Shown: one piece after another, positions 41,501 to 53,692 of the stretch | Layout: each line of letters opens with the position of its first letter | Position numbering within the stretch: the first letter of the stretch is position 1 | NCBI GenBank assembly: GCA_022266195.1 | Contig: WHVY01000003.1 | Span: 10,168,001 to 10,232,000 of the forward strand | Origin: Tetranychus cinnabarinus | Lineage: Eukaryota; Arthropoda; Arachnida; Trombidiformes; Tetranychidae | Reading direction: 5' to 3' | Length of the DNA: 64,000 bases | The notes under the pieces: generated by a model | Database searches by the model: none | Told to the model about the DNA's origin: nothing | The model's input: the letters and a program-made list of their open reading frames with translations, nothing else | Program-made: the position numbers and the translations under genes

Positions 41501-44500
41501 AATAACCGCAAATGGCTTTCAAAAGTCAATCCCAATATTTCTATCGACTACTTCTATTCATATGAACACAATTGAGTGTGAAAAAGAGGGTCCAGTTGTT
41601 TAAAGTGGTTATGTGAATAAAAGGACAAACATTTTGAATTTATGTTGAAAACGTTGAGCTTCAAGTTGAAAGATACTTTTTTTAAGGAAACTGAATCTTC
41701 TCTAATATCCGGAGTTCCTGGAAGTCAATCGAAACTTATTTTTTAGAGTGAAAAACGTAAAAAATGAATCATCCTCTCTGACTAGAAATTAAGTTTAAAA
41801 TGAATTGACTATAAACATCAAATTCACAAGTCCAAGTTGATGAGGACATTAAACATTGAATTGGATTGAATAGGTAATCTCTAAATAAAGTTAGGAAATC
41901 GTGTCTCAGAAGTTTAAGCTATAGATTCAGTGCTTCGTGAAGCGCAACCACATACGGGCAAGAAATCATGCGTGTTGAATTAACTGAATTTGGGATTTGA
42001 CTTTGTTTTGAGCAAATGAATGTTGATTTGTGAATTTTCCTGAGATCGTTTCAATCGAAGATATTTCCATTTCTTTTCTGGTGAACAATAATTCCTAATT
42101 CCTTCTTAACCGGTGATTAAGCGGAATTTGTCAATCAATAATTGAATTTAATCCTTTCGATTGTACTGTCAATTGAGATAATTAACCACATATAACACCT
42201 TTTCTCATAAAATTCGACTACTATTAAAAAGAACATTACCGTTTTTTCGCTTTCTTTTCCCAACCATAGCTTAACATAGGAAACTTTTAACTAAGTTTAC
42301 CGAACTTATTTCTCTTTCTTTTCTCTATCTTTTTCGTTTAACTTAGTTAAGCTTGCTTATTGGGCTTTCTTTTCTGTTTTTAGAATAGATATTAGATACA
42401 ATATTGACATTATATAACAAATATTATCTATTCTTGAGATTAAATAAAACTTATTGAATACTATACAATATTGTGTCATTTGGCAGTTTACCACTGCGCT
42501 ATGTCGTGCTTTTTATTACTACTGATTGTGCCAAAATAATGCAATTATAACATTAGAAGCACCTAGCTCGCTCAAATCCTGGAAAAAAGTACAATAGATT
42601 CAAAAACAATGAGAGGAAGATAAAACTTGACCGATTTTGACGATAAACTTACCGTAATTTCATCCATTTTCAATGCTGTATATCTTACTTTGCTAATAGG
42701 AGAATTTAAGCAAATATTTCCCAGTAATTGTCCCAAACATTGAAGGAAACAAATGCACAAGAGAAGTGAAGGTTTTCTGAGACAAGTTCCTTCTACCCGG
42801 CCAGAGCGGTCGGATGTCTAACGTATCACGTCAAATGAATGTTTTAATGCTTTTAATGGTCCTGCCCAAAGTGCAGCAAGAGAAACTACTGTATTAACAT
42901 TGTTCTGTGTAAGTTCAGCTTCCATTCTTACCATGATAGCATGAAAATCATTGACCGCCTCCGAGGCCTCTAGTGACTACCCTATCCACTCATCTGTAAT
43001 AAGATATGCGGCAAATGTAGAAGGTGCATCGAACAATGTTCGTGTATGGTCATCCTGCAATATTTAGGTTGAATTTTTTCGAATTAATATATTCAAAAGA
43101 AACCTTGAATGCTTGATTTTCTTCTTTTCTCTTAATAGATCATTTCTCAAAGTAGTCTTTTCTCATATTCAATTTTTTTCTTATATTGTGCTGATTTCAC
43201 ATCAAGATTTAGTTCTTTTTCTTTTTAGTTGACCTTGTCAAATTATTGGCATTTGTCTTTATATATTTGCTAAACGTGTATTATCGCCAATTCTGGTGCT
43301 TATGTATAGTTCGACTGAAAAAATAGTACAAAATTGCAATCACAGTCCGTTCAAAAAAGATCTTTCGGTTTCATTGTCTTTCACTCTCACTGTCACTTGT
43401 GAAACTTTTTTCCTTATACTTTTTGCTATTCTTGATGCTTTTTCATGGAAGTTTTTTGCTTGATCGTTTTTGTCTATTTTTGCAATCATGAAATTTATCG
43501 ATTCGAAAGTTTTGTTTAACAGTGCAGTGCGGTTTTGTGCAAGGTCCAGGAGGAGTTTAAGGTGGACAGAGAAGGGGAATTCTTACACAATCCGAAGATA
43601 GCATCAATGAAGTTTGCTTTTTGGTCAACTCAATAGATGCTTATTCCTCACTGAATGCCCCACATCAACACTTGCAATTTTCTTTGCTATCCTCGACAAT
43701 GGGAAATTTCGAGTGAAAAAGTTGATGAGGATGTAATTAAGATCCTTAATTGAAAGTTGCTGCAAATATGACAATCACATTTTTCACGACACATCTGAGA
43801 ATCAAACTTTATTCCAGTCCATGCTGATGATTAAGATGAATCTCTGTTCTGTCCACAAGAAATTTTTAGAGATGCACATAAAGTTGTTGAAAACAAATTA
43901 TGGCATTGCATTGCTACTTATATTCAATGAATACTGAATAACTCACAATTTCAAAAAACAACTTTTTTATGCTTGATTAAGTTTTCTCTCTCTCAACTAA
44001 CTCAATTCATCTCTGCTCATCATTTGAGATAAAAAATAATTCAAAATGATTGAAAATTATTCTTGCAAAACCTTTTTGTGTGGATGAAGAACAATGGAAA
44101 ATTCTGTTAATGAAAAGGTCAACGAAATAATCAGATAAAAATTCAAGAAAAAGTGTGCTGGACAAAAGGAAACTGAAAAATAGAGAAAATCAAAGAAAGT
44201 TGTGAGTTACAAACTGCAAGTAAAAAGAAAAAGGATTTAGAGTCGATTCCTCACAAGGGGTCAAGTTGAGCTGAGACAATGTTGATCATTGGTTTGATTA
44301 GAATTATTATTGTGACAAGACTGATGAGATGAGAGCTAAAATAATTGCATTATATTGGCTCATTTTTCACGGTTATTGTTTTGATTAAAGTTGATTACAT
44401 TCTAATATAATTCTGTGTGAATCACTCAAGAGTCAAGTTGGAGTTGATTTGTATCAAATTTATCCATTGTAAAGGATAATTGATTGGATTGGCAGAAGCA

Positions 44501-47500
44501 AAGGAAAGACTGATTTAAGTTTATTTGATTTGAATGGATATATTGCGATATTTTGCTATTCTTAGATCAGTCAAAATGATTTGTTTCAATTCAATATCAA
44601 TCATTTCAAGGCAAGTTGAAAAGCTTTGTAATAACAGTTTTGCACATTTTCATCAAAATTTGCTGCATTTCTCTTTAAACAAAACATAAACAGATTTTCA
44701 AATCGCGAATAAACGTAATGGTATAAAGAAAAAAATTTCACCCACTTTGAGTGAACAAAAATAGTTGAAAAACTTTCAAGTTGCAGTTTATCACTTTGAC
44801 ATTTCCATGAACATTAAAATCTTTGGGTTAACCATTGCATTACCAGTGAAAGAAAAGGTGAAAAAAATGTAATTTCAAATGTATCAGCATTTCAAAAATA
44901 CTTGAGCTTGAGTTGAAATGAAATTTTGCAAATAAAAAAAAGAATGAATCGAATGAAGAAAAAAGTTATTCCAAGCTTAGTGAGTGAAGTGAAATTGAAG
45001 GAAGGAAAAAAAGTCTCGATAAGCTGATGAAAATTGTCATCAAATTGCTGGATAAAGTTATAGTTGTTCAAGTGAATTGTAAATGCAACTTTTGTGTCAA
45101 ATGCGCCAATGTGCCAATTACTAATTGACTTTTCCATTGACATTATTTTCTAGGAACATCAAAGTAATTCAATTGTAAGTTATGTCAAGTTTGCTGAAGA
45201 CAGTAGTCGAGCTATTCTTGGAACTGGCGATGGTAAACTTCACATTTACGATGTCCATTCAGCTCATCTTATACAAACGTTAACCTCCCATCAAGACATG
45301 ATTACATCCATCATTAGTCAACCTTGTGATAAATATTTAGTTACCTGTGGCACATGTAAAGTAATTATCTGGAACTTTTATCCAAGGAAAAAGGTTGACT
45401 CTTCTTTGGGTGCCTCCTCGGGTCCAGTCACCAATCTATATGCAACTCTCGGCAATCCCAACAACTATTCATCAAGTACAAATAATTTAACCTCATCAGC
45501 TAATAATGTTTCAAATGTACTGGTAAACTCGAGTAATGAGACGAGCAACACTGTCATTAACAGCTCAACTAATAATGTCAATAATGTGAGTAACATTGTT
45601 ATGAGCAACAATAACAGCACAACAGCAACCAACATGAACAATAATAACAATAATTCCAACAATTTTACCAACAATACAAGTAATAATGACAACATTATGA
45701 ATACTGCAACTTCAACAGTCAACAATAATGGTATAAATAGCAATTACAATGTCACCAGCATCAGCAGCAACAACAACACGGTTAATGTTATTAGTGTTTC
45801 AAATGGTTCCAACATGGGAGTAAACAGTGTTTGTAGATCATCAGTTTCACGGACAACATCTAATCGCACGGATCATGAGTCGTCCAACAAATCATCTCGA
45901 TCATCATCATTAAGGGTGAAAAAATTTGACCAACACAAAGATCCAATTACTTGCCTTGCAGTCTCAAGAGATGGAACTTATGCTGTTACAGGTAAATGAT
46001 CATAATTTTCCCTTTTCCGTTTCTTTGTTTCATTCATGCATCATTTCATATCAAATCAAAAATTTAATCTTTCAAATCATTAAACAAAATGTTGATGGAC
46101 AGATTTCATATTGAAAAGTACGATCACCTGTTACGCACAATCTAGCACAGCGCTAATAACCAAGTGTCTCCACTTATAAACTTTTTTCTTGCTCGCTCTT
46201 GAGCTAACAATTGAATCAAAAGATTTGTTTTTCTTACAAGGGAACATATTTACTTAAGACTCACCGATTTTAATGGGACATAGCGCATTCGATAGGGCAA
46301 AGCTTCATAAAGCGTACTGGTGTCTGTTTACCGGAGATTAAGTGGTTCCTGAAAGGACAGAGACAGATTTTGCCTGTTTCTCAGCCAGAGATTTTTCAAT
46401 GCCAATCGGTAGAGGACACTCGATTTCATAAGGAATGTTCGAAACCTTACTTAAAATTTCGGACCATTAGCTTCAAAATTTGGGAATTTTTAGTAAATTA
46501 GTTTTGAAAAACCTTGAATTGTCTAATAAGGTGTAGCCTAGTAGGTAAAGGAGCAACTGAAAGTATGGAGGTTTTAGTTTCAATTCGTGGTAACTTTTTA
46601 TTTTAGATTAATTTATGATTTAGAAATTTTTAATTGAAATTTTTTGATAAATTTTTATTGATATTAATTGGATAGGCATGGATGCATGATGTTGCGAAAA
46701 ATGAATATCGTTGAATATACTCGATACAATAGTATTGCAGAACACTAGTGACTAGGTTTCATTAACTAGGGAAGTTACCCAAATGTCACTCACCGATTTT
46801 TATGCTCGATGTCTCATTCGATCGAGCTAAGGGTTTAGATGAGAAGTCTTTTGGTTTGAGTTGAGTTGAGTATTTCCTTAGATATTTGGGTTTAAAATTT
46901 GGGCATTTTCATTAAAACCATTTTTTAAAAAGCTTTAAAATTGTCTAAAAAGTTATAGCCTGGTAGATAAAGGAGTGTACGATTTTCTCGTTACAATCAG
47001 CCTTGTTAGCAAGGCAAGGCAAAATCGATTAAAAATTAGGAGAATCGTTAAATCTTTTTCCTTTAGACTGTTTTTGTATTGATAATTGGCAGATAAGATG
47101 AGCTTATCTGTTTAAATTACTGTCATTTCCCAAAAGTTATTCGATTTCTCCTAATCGTTATTCGATTTTGCCTTGCCTTGCTTGTTAGTCAACTGTTGAA
47201 GTTTGATGTTTCGCATTCATCATCTTGTGAATCAGTGGATTATTTTGCATTGTTGTTGTAACAACAAATTGATACGATTTGCTTCGACTTTATTTACTCA
47301 CAGAGGTGATTAGTTTAACGGGTAACAGTCTAGTTATACGGACACAAAACAATAACAAAGCCGTTAATTGAGGCCCCAGGCCATCCAAGCCCAACCTAAC
47401 CTAACCAAACCTAACCTAACCTAACCTAACCTAACCTAACCTAACCTAATCTAACCTAACCTAACCTAGTCCGACCTAGAGCGCGACAATAAACGATTAT

Positions 47501-50500
47501 TTATTTGAATCTATAGCACTGTTTATTATATGTGTCCGTATAACTAGACTCTCACCGTTTAACGACATGAGTTGATGGCAATAAATTTTCATTTTATTCA
47601 ACTTTTAGTCATATTTTTAAACAGACTTTTCAATTGTTGAGTAGCCGAGGAAACAAATAAATGCTTTCTTTATCACCTTTACCTTTACACTTCAGATTGA
47701 CTTTATTCAAAGTTCATCTAATTTTGAGTTCAAAGTGTTGACAAAATTTATCGACCTTGCAAGTTGAGTCAGCAAATTTAAAGAGCTTTCTGTTTCAATA
47801 CATCAGATTATTTTGCATCATTATTGTAACAACAAATTATATAATCTTCAAAGTCAACCTTAGCGATTCAAGATTCATTTCATTCTAGTTGGACATTTAT
47901 GTCGACCAAAAGACAACAGTTGAACTGCTAATTTGTTACAGACAAGAATTAAAATTCATTACACGAACAAGTTTGAATATAGAGATTAGTTTTGATGGAA
48001 AATAACGAGTTGATGAGAGGAGTAAATGATCATAAAAAGGAGTAAATAGTGTACAATTAAAATGTTAATCAATGAGGAAAAGAATGATATCAAGTTAATC
48101 AACACGTAATAATTAACACAATCTTTTTGTTACATGTTCATTGAGTGTAAAATGAGTCGTAAAAGGTTGCCTGGAATGGTTTAAAAACAGTTTAAAGGTT
48201 TAATATGCTTGTGACATCAACATTAATGCTATTTTTTGGCAACAATCATCATTATACTCATAAGCTTTTTTTTCATTATTTTCATTCCATGAAAGGTAAA
48301 ACTGTTGAGATTCTCTATCATGCTGATGTTTCAGTTTTGACTTTTATTCTCATTTCCTTTGGCATCATGAATTTTAATAACTGCTGATATCTGTGAGATG
48401 TAAATTGAATCGAGTCAACTTGTTCAATTGAGCAAATCAAAGTTTCACCATTCATCAATAAAAACTAATGATTGTTGTGATGAAGTTAATGAGAAAGTTT
48501 TCCACTTGATTTACTAATGAAACTTTTATTGATGTTCACTTTGATTACAGGATCTCGTGACTCACTGGTCAAAGTTTGGAATCTTTCATCGGGTGAAACT
48601 CATGCAACTCTGTCCGGCCATTCTGCACCAATTACCTGTGTAAGCTTTTCTCCCAATGGATTTTTCTGTGTCTCTGGTTCAGAGGATAAAACTGTTCGTG
48701 TTTGGTCGCTCACACTGGGACTAAAAGTGTTTGTCTATCCTGACCATTCAGCTGCAATTGATTCCGTGTTTGTTAGCACCGACTCTCGTCGCATCTTGTC
48801 CATTGACTCTCAAGGCTTTCATCGCCTATGGCAAGCTGATTCAGGCAATACTCTGGTTAATGTTGCCAAGTTGACAAACAAGGTAACCATGTTTGGTAAT
48901 ACAGTTTTTGCTGTTGGAGGTAAAAATGATAACAGGTGAGAATGAAAATCCAATTACATTTTGCCAGCTGATAAAAGTTATCAACAACGTAATGAGCTAA
49001 AACTAGCTCAAACTAGAAGATGATGAGCTTTTGTCATTAACTTGACTCCAAGTGAATCGTTGAGTTATTTTGCATTATTATTGTAACAAAAGGTTGATAA
49101 GATTATCATTCAACTTATGACTCGTTAAGAAGCCTTAACAGTACAATGAGACTTCATTTACCAACACATTATCTTTCCTCATTCAGTGTTGCCTTGTTTA
49201 CCTTCATCTTAAATATTGATTCAATCTTAATAAACTTTCTGTTTACCGAGTTCAGCTTCAACACACACAACTATCAGATTTTTCTTCGAAACTTTCAATC
49301 GAAATTTTCGCAAAAAAAATCCAATCTCAATCAGCTACTAATAGTCATTTTTCGCGAATCACTGCTGAGCACGTCGAAAAATGAAGCGGACATTGAATTG
49401 AAATGATTCGCTAACGCTCCGATTTCGGCATGCGATCGTCTGACCTAGTTTTAATCACCAGTTTCGATGCTTTAAAAACAAATGGAAATGGACTTTTCTT
49501 GAACTTTTTTGTCTCGAGTTCAATAGATAACACTACTAACCATTTCCATGTTTGCCAACATTTCCTTTTTACCATCATTATCATGCAAATCATTGTTTTT
49601 GAAGGTTGAAACAAGAGATGGAAACAGACTATTTTAAGCAAAATGTTGCCTTTGTATTTAAACAATCAATTTAAGGTTGAAATAATAAATGACAGAAAAG
49701 ACAGAAAGGCAAGGAAAAAGCATTACAGAAAATTGAGGAACAAAAAAAACACAAGAAAAGGGTTAAGCAAAGATAAACCTCAATTAATTATATTGAACAA
49801 ATTTTCTAAGTGATAAAGCTATTCTCTGCTTCTTGTTACAAAATAACAAACACAATAATAATGATAATATAATAATAATACTACAAGTAATAACTTTTAA
49901 CTCCCTGTCAGTTTTATCATGTTGTTAAAAGTAACTTTACATTAAACAGGAAGACACAAAAGAGAAAAAAAGAAAGATGAAAATTTTCTTTTCCATTGAC
50001 GTTAATTAGATTTGAATTTAAATTGGATTCTCGCCTTTAGGCTGTCAACAAGAGGAAACAAAGTTGGGCGAAATGTTATCTTATCATTTTTACGTTGTAC
50101 AAGGTTTACTTTAACTTGAATGTTGCCATTGTTTTTCAGATTTTGTTTTCATCTTTTCAATGAAACAAAAAAAAATGACAAAATTGTGAGAAATGATTGA
50201 GTTACAAGTTGTTAGCCAGCAATCATGATAAAGGAAATGAAAGTTAGACTTGATCTGTTCAAGTGCAACACTGAAACCTCTATTTTTTCAAGTTTTATCC
50301 TCAATCATGAGAAGCGAAACAAATTTGATCGTTGATAACATTTTTCACTCCCAATTGCACTCCCAGTTTGCAACAGTCACTTGCAACTTTCCCTTGAGCT
50401 ATTAAAAATGATTATTGTAAAGGTGAGATAAAATGTTGATCAATTGAACCTGAAAGAGAGTCGCAAGAGAAAGGAAAGTTTGCAAAAATATTCTCAACAA

Positions 50501-53500
50501 AAATTACAATATCAATGAGAAGAAAAAATATTCAATTTCAAGTGCTTACAAATGCTTGTTGGAGCAAAGAAAATGCATGGAAATTGGAAAAGTCGAAATA
50601 ATTGAATAAAAGTGTTTATTAAAAAATGAAAGTGCACATGAATTTAGAAAATTGTTATCAACTTGATTATATGCTCATGACAAAAGTAGCAACAAGACAT
50701 GATTTGCATCATGATTTGCGGAATTTAAATTCTTTTTCTCAAAATTCTTTCCATTCATGCAAACAGAATTAGCGTTTTGTTTCACAACTGATTGTGGTTA
50801 CAACTCGAGAGATATTGAAACGCTATCTTTCCTGGGTTGGTTGATATTCACAAGTTGACTGCATCATCAGGAAGTTACTCAGAACTTTTCATGATAATAC
50901 TCGTCAAACCTCAGGCTGCTCTAACACTCATTTTGATCAGAATGAGTTATCGACTCGAAACATTAACCAGTGAAGAAAAGATTTCAATTTTAGAAACAAA
51001 CTTTAAAAGTCAGTCAAAAGGCAACAATCGAAGGAACTTGAATGAGCTCGAAAATTTGAACTTAAGCTTCAATTCGAAGTCAAAGTTCAAACCTCAGAGT
51101 AGATTCTGAGTCATGATTCGTGGTCACAAACAGAAAGTTTTATTGCTAAGTTTTCACCTTGATTCGAGGCATTTTACATTAATTTATTTTTGCTCCGCCT
51201 CAAATCATTGTAGTCATCAAAGTTGATCATAATCACATTTTGTCATCTTTTGCCTCTTGAAAAGGAAAGAAAATGTTGGTGAAGAAGAAGAAAAAAAGTG
51301 AATGCTTCAGGCTAAACAAGAGCTAAACAAGAGCATTATTCTTGTTGCAAAGAAACCAAATTCTGGTTCTCAACCTTGAAGCTATTCTTGAAACCTCAAT
51401 CTTATCCCAATGAGATTCTTATAATCATATCAGTTACATTGATTTGTTGTTACCTCTGATATGGAAAAGATTTTCATCACAAATTGATTTTCTCTTATCA
51501 TCGCCCTCATCATCATCATTATTATTTTTATTCCATTCTGATAGCATTTACCTTGTTCATTAGGAATGAAATTTTGGTTGAAAAATCGATTGAAATTTAG
51601 TTTCTTTTTGCAACCTTTCATCTTCATACTTTTCATATTAAATGAATTGTTGAAACAAAAGAATTGAAAATTTCTTTTTGTGTTCTCTCAACCTTTTCCG
51701 AATTTCCGTTTCTCTCAATTGATTCCAAGAATTGCCTTTTAACAGAGTCATTATTTGCACATGATAATGCAACTTTATCAATGAACATTTGCAACGATCT
51801 CAATGTTTCATTTGAATTCACTACCAATTTCCGTTCATTCCAATTGCCGGTAACTCATGAGTCAGGAAATTTTCCAACAAATCATGTTATCAGTCAGAGT
51901 ATTGATTTTTTCTCTGTTTATTTGAAAATAATAGTTTGCGCTATTGGTCAGTTTACGAACCTGATTTGGAGAAGTCAGTCTCTCACAGCGAACCCATTAC
52001 ATGTTACACTTGCACGTACGACTGTTCAACCATTATCACCGGATCACAGGACATGTCTTTGAAGGTGTGGGAAGTGTCGACTGGCAAACTCACTCAAGTC
52101 TTGGTCGGTCATGAAGAGCCAATCTCTTGTGTCTCCTCGGCTCCTATGGTTCAGTCAATGGTGGTCTCGGGTTCACAGGATTGCAACCTGATTGTCTGGG
52201 ACACGACAACGGGCAATGTAACCTTTACTTTGACGGGTCATACAGCAACCATTCTTTCAGTTCAACTTTCCATTGATGGTCGAGTTGCTGTATCTGCTTC
52301 CGAGGATAATACAATAATGGCTTGGAATGCATTAGAAACGGGTCAGCGAATTGCATTGGTTGACATTCATCATACAATATCTTCCATTGGGTTAAGTTTA
52401 AGCCTTAATCAGATTGTGGTTCAATTGAAGAACAATAATCTTCTTCCAATCATTAAATTTCATAATAATCCAGCTAAAACACTTGACCTTCCACCTCCAG
52501 GAACACCAAGTAATGAGGATAAGTTTTCATCTCATTTAAAAGGTTTCCTAACAGGTAAGAAGATAATGATGATGGAACGAAAAAAAGAGCAAATTTATTT
52601 TTTATTTTCCTTTCATTTTGCTTCTCTCAATGAAACAAAAATAGATTGAAGTGAAACAAAATTGCTTTCCAATGAAATTACGTCGACAAGAAAACAACTT
52701 TTTTTTCCAGTTTTTCGTTTGTTTACTTTTGTCTCTCCTCTTTTTTTCATGGTGATTACCAGATGAAACTTATACTGACCATTGAATAAACAGTTGCTAT
52801 TCCTTTAGTTCATTTAATTTGCTGGTCAGATTAAAGGTAGATAAAGATTCATCTTGATGTGGTTATAGTTGATATTTAGAGTAAATAGCAGGGAGTTTAT
52901 GCTTAAAGTGGTTCATTTTCACCTCTCTTTTTGTTTCCTCTCTTACCAGTAAATAAACGTGTACTTTGATTGGAAAGTTGTTGATCACTTGACAGAAATT
53001 AATTAAATTTCAATTTTTATTTTCCAGGCTCGAATCGACGTCTTATTGGACGTGGCAATTTAAAAAGAGAACAATCATTCGATTCATTCTGTTGGGATCA
53101 ACTACACCGTGGTGTTAGTATTGATGATTTTCGCAAAATTTCCGCCCTACAGCAAACAACTGGATCACCTTTGGGTTCGCGTGAACATTTGGCAACAACA
53201 GGCATCATCTGGGATGGTGCCTCTGGATCTAGTGTTGCATCGGGAGTAACAAGTGTAACTGATCGTAACATAAACCGACTGCTAAGGTTGAGCAACAAAC
53301 CAGCCGGGCCAAAGCAAAAAATGTTGAAAAAACAGCAAAGCATGTTTGCCTTTTTCCCTGAACATTCCCCTCCTCCAGTGACCGCAAGCACTCTAGTCTC
53401 TGGGCCAGCAATAGGACCAGTAGCAACCTCTTTACGTGGACCGTCACCACTCGTCTCATCAACAGTCTCATCTGGCTCATCAAACCCTCACACCTCTGGA

Positions 53501-53692
53501 ACACTTTCAGGCTTGCCTGATAGCCTAAGTCGATCCCTGATTAAGCAAGCATCTCCCATCAAAGTGACAACATCAAGAGGGCCTCCATCGCGAAGTCAAA
53601 GCCTTGAAGACACACAAACAGGACCAGTCAACACAGCCTCAACCTTGGCCCATCAAACAGAGCCAGCAACCAGTAAAGCACAAGACAAATGA
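34736..53692 (+). CDS. WD40-repeat protein, NWD1/NWD2-like, 3' part of gene (7 exons)
   Basis: Seven exons join in frame: 34736-35531, 36017-36155, 37471-37846, 45154-45991, 48551-48935, 51935-52554 and 53028-53692, giving 1272 residues plus stop. All junctions are GT-AG with consistent phases (0,1,2,0,1,2,1). The first exon encodes a helical region like that between the NACHT ATPase and the propeller of NACHT/WD-repeat proteins. The following exons encode many WD40 repeats (for example YLVTGSEDTSVILWEI, GFFCVSGSEDKTVRVWSL). The last encodes a Ser/Pro-rich tail. There is no start codon in frame, so the N-terminal and NACHT part must lie further left, probably outside the window. Such proteins are intracellular scaffolds; the exact role is unknown. 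The family call rests on architecture. Confidence 0.85.
35532..36016 (+). other. Intron, 485 bp
   Basis: GT-AG intron of the WD40 gene. It contains recurring ATCGAT words but nothing else recognisable. Confidence 0.8.
36017..36155 (+). CDS. Exon: first complete WD40 repeat
   Basis: This 139-bp exon is flanked by AATCAG and GGTAAG. It encodes GHRETITCLDISSSGRYLVT followed by GSEDTSVILWEI, a textbook WD repeat. Confidence 0.88.
36156..37470 (+). other. Intron, 1315 bp
   Basis: GT-AG intron, AT-rich, with CTT/CAT triplet runs near 36840-36880. No genes or repeats were recognised. Confidence 0.8.
37471..37846 (+). CDS. Exon: WD40 repeats
   Basis: It follows TCTTTTTTAG and ends CAA before GTAAGT. 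It encodes blades with ILSGSEIGAICVVRLDSG and FAAGSTDCSVSIWSLDT. Confidence 0.88.
39700..41350. other. Unassigned insertion-like segment
   Basis: This part of the intron is richer in CpG than its surroundings (for example ACGCGCGAGCGTGC near 40610) and has a CA microsatellite near 40544. It holds two short open frames, 40236-40391 (51 residues) and 40960-41211 (83 residues, acidic then Asn/Met-rich). Neither matches a family I know. The composition suggests a degraded mobile element. No terminal repeats were found by eye. Confidence 0.3.
42571..43063 (-). pseudogene. Degenerate LCAT/lysosomal phospholipase-like fragment in intron
   Basis: On the minus strand 43063-42820 encodes TRTLFDAPSTFAAYL, then a stop, then VVSLAALWAGPLKALK. 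The last matches the SLGAPWGGxxKxL block of the LCAT/PLA2G15 family with the key PWGG degraded. A downstream piece (SPISKVRYTALKMDEI, about 42705-42650) is shared with the copies at 58 kb. The in-frame stop and missing exons make it a pseudogene, antisense to the host gene. Confidence 0.6.
45154..45991 (+). CDS. Exon: WD40 repeats with Asn/Ser-rich insertion
   Basis: It follows TTTTCTAG. The start encodes a blade (AILGTGDGKLHIYDVHSAHL, then LVTCGTCKVIIWNF). From about 45420 to 45900 it encodes roughly 160 residues dominated by Asn, Ser and Thr, then a return to WD sequence (DPITCLAVSRDGTYAVTG). The insertion probably forms a disordered loop between blades. Confidence 0.87.
46240..46590. repeat. 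SINE-like repeat, copy 1
   Basis: It shares ACTCACCGATTTT, ATTCGAT, AAAATTTGGG, TTGTCTAA and TAGCCTxGTAG blocks with a second copy at 46780-47000. TAGCCTAGTAGG at 46534-46545 fits a tRNA box A, and GTTTCAATTCG at 46577 is a weak box B about 30 nt later. A tRNA-derived SINE is plausible, but box B is poor. Confidence 0.4.
46780..47000. repeat. SINE-like repeat, copy 2
   Basis: Second diverged copy of the 46240-46590 repeat, in the same orientation, with a box-A-like TAGCCTGGTAGA at 46956 and GTTACAATC at 46990. Confidence 0.4.
47008..47182. repeat. Foldback: ~40-bp inverted repeat arms
   Basis: Arms at 47008-47047 and 47142-47182 are near-perfect reverse complements beginning AGCAAGGCAAGGCAAAATCG and sharing ATTAGGAGAA. 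About 94 bp separates them. It is a small foldback or MITE-like structure. Confidence 0.7.
47313..47563. mobile_element. Telomere-repeat tract framed by inverted repeats
   Basis: The outer arms 47313-47345 and 47532-47563 are inverted repeats sharing an exact 19-bp core ending TATACGGACAC. Between them lies an interstitial run of about 15 CCTAA units. It looks like a small non-autonomous element that carries telomeric sequence. No clear target duplication was found. Confidence 0.55.
47392..47468. repeat. Interstitial telomeric repeat (CCTAA)n
   Basis: About 15 units of CCTAA (TTAGG on the other strand), with a few variants (CCAAA, TCTAA). TTAGG is the common arthropod telomere unit. Confidence 0.9.
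48551..48935 (+). CDS. Exon: WD40 repeats
   Basis: It follows TTTGATTACAG and ends before GTGAGA. It encodes SRDSLVKVWNLSSGETHATL and GFFCVSGSEDKTVRVWSL, the best-conserved blades. Confidence 0.88.
48936..51934 (+). other. Intron, 2999 bp
   Basis: GT-AG intron, AT-rich, with no recognisable insertions. The acceptor tract is weak (GAAAATAATAG), yet the reading frame across the join is clean. Confidence 0.75.
51935..52554 (+). CDS. Exon: last WD40 repeats
   Basis: It follows AAATAATAG and ends before GTAAGA. It encodes TIITGSQDMSLKVWEVSTGK, MVVSGSQDCNLIVWDTTTG and VAVSASEDNTIMAWNALETG, then a linker. Confidence 0.87.
52555..53027 (+). other. Intron, 473 bp
   Basis: GT-AG intron with a good pyrimidine tract before the last exon. 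Nothing else was seen. Confidence 0.8.
53028..53692 (+). CDS. Exon: Ser/Pro-rich C-terminal tail and stop
   Basis: It follows TTTATTTTCCAG. It encodes RRLIGRGNLKREQSFDSFCW, a basic KMLKKQQSMFAFFPEHS segment and a long Ser/Thr/Pro-rich tail to TGA at 53690. The tail looks disordered. Confidence 0.85.

Larger units (their letters stand above)
37847..45153 (+). other. Intron, 7307 bp, with old insertions
   Basis: GT-AG intron. It contains an unassigned insertion-like segment (39700-41350) and a broken LCAT-like gene on the opposite strand (42571-43063). The rest is AT-rich without recognisable features. Confidence 0.75.
45992..48550 (+). other. Intron, 2559 bp, repeat-rich
   Basis: GT-AG intron containing two SINE-like repeats, a foldback pair and a telomere-repeat tract flanked by inverted repeats, all between 46240 and 47563. 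The rest is AT-rich. Confidence 0.75.

Noticed and set aside
45465..45743. Leu/Val-rich ORF on the minus strand
   Set aside because: It is the antisense shadow of the Asn/Ser codon run in the WD40 exon.
46534..46590. Functional tRNA gene
   Set aside because: Only box-A-like and weak box-B-like motifs are present; no cloverleaf can be folded by eye.
53098..53504. Antisense ORFs opposite the last WD40 exon
   Set aside because: They are shadows of a Ser/Pro-rich coding exon with correct splice phase on the plus strand.
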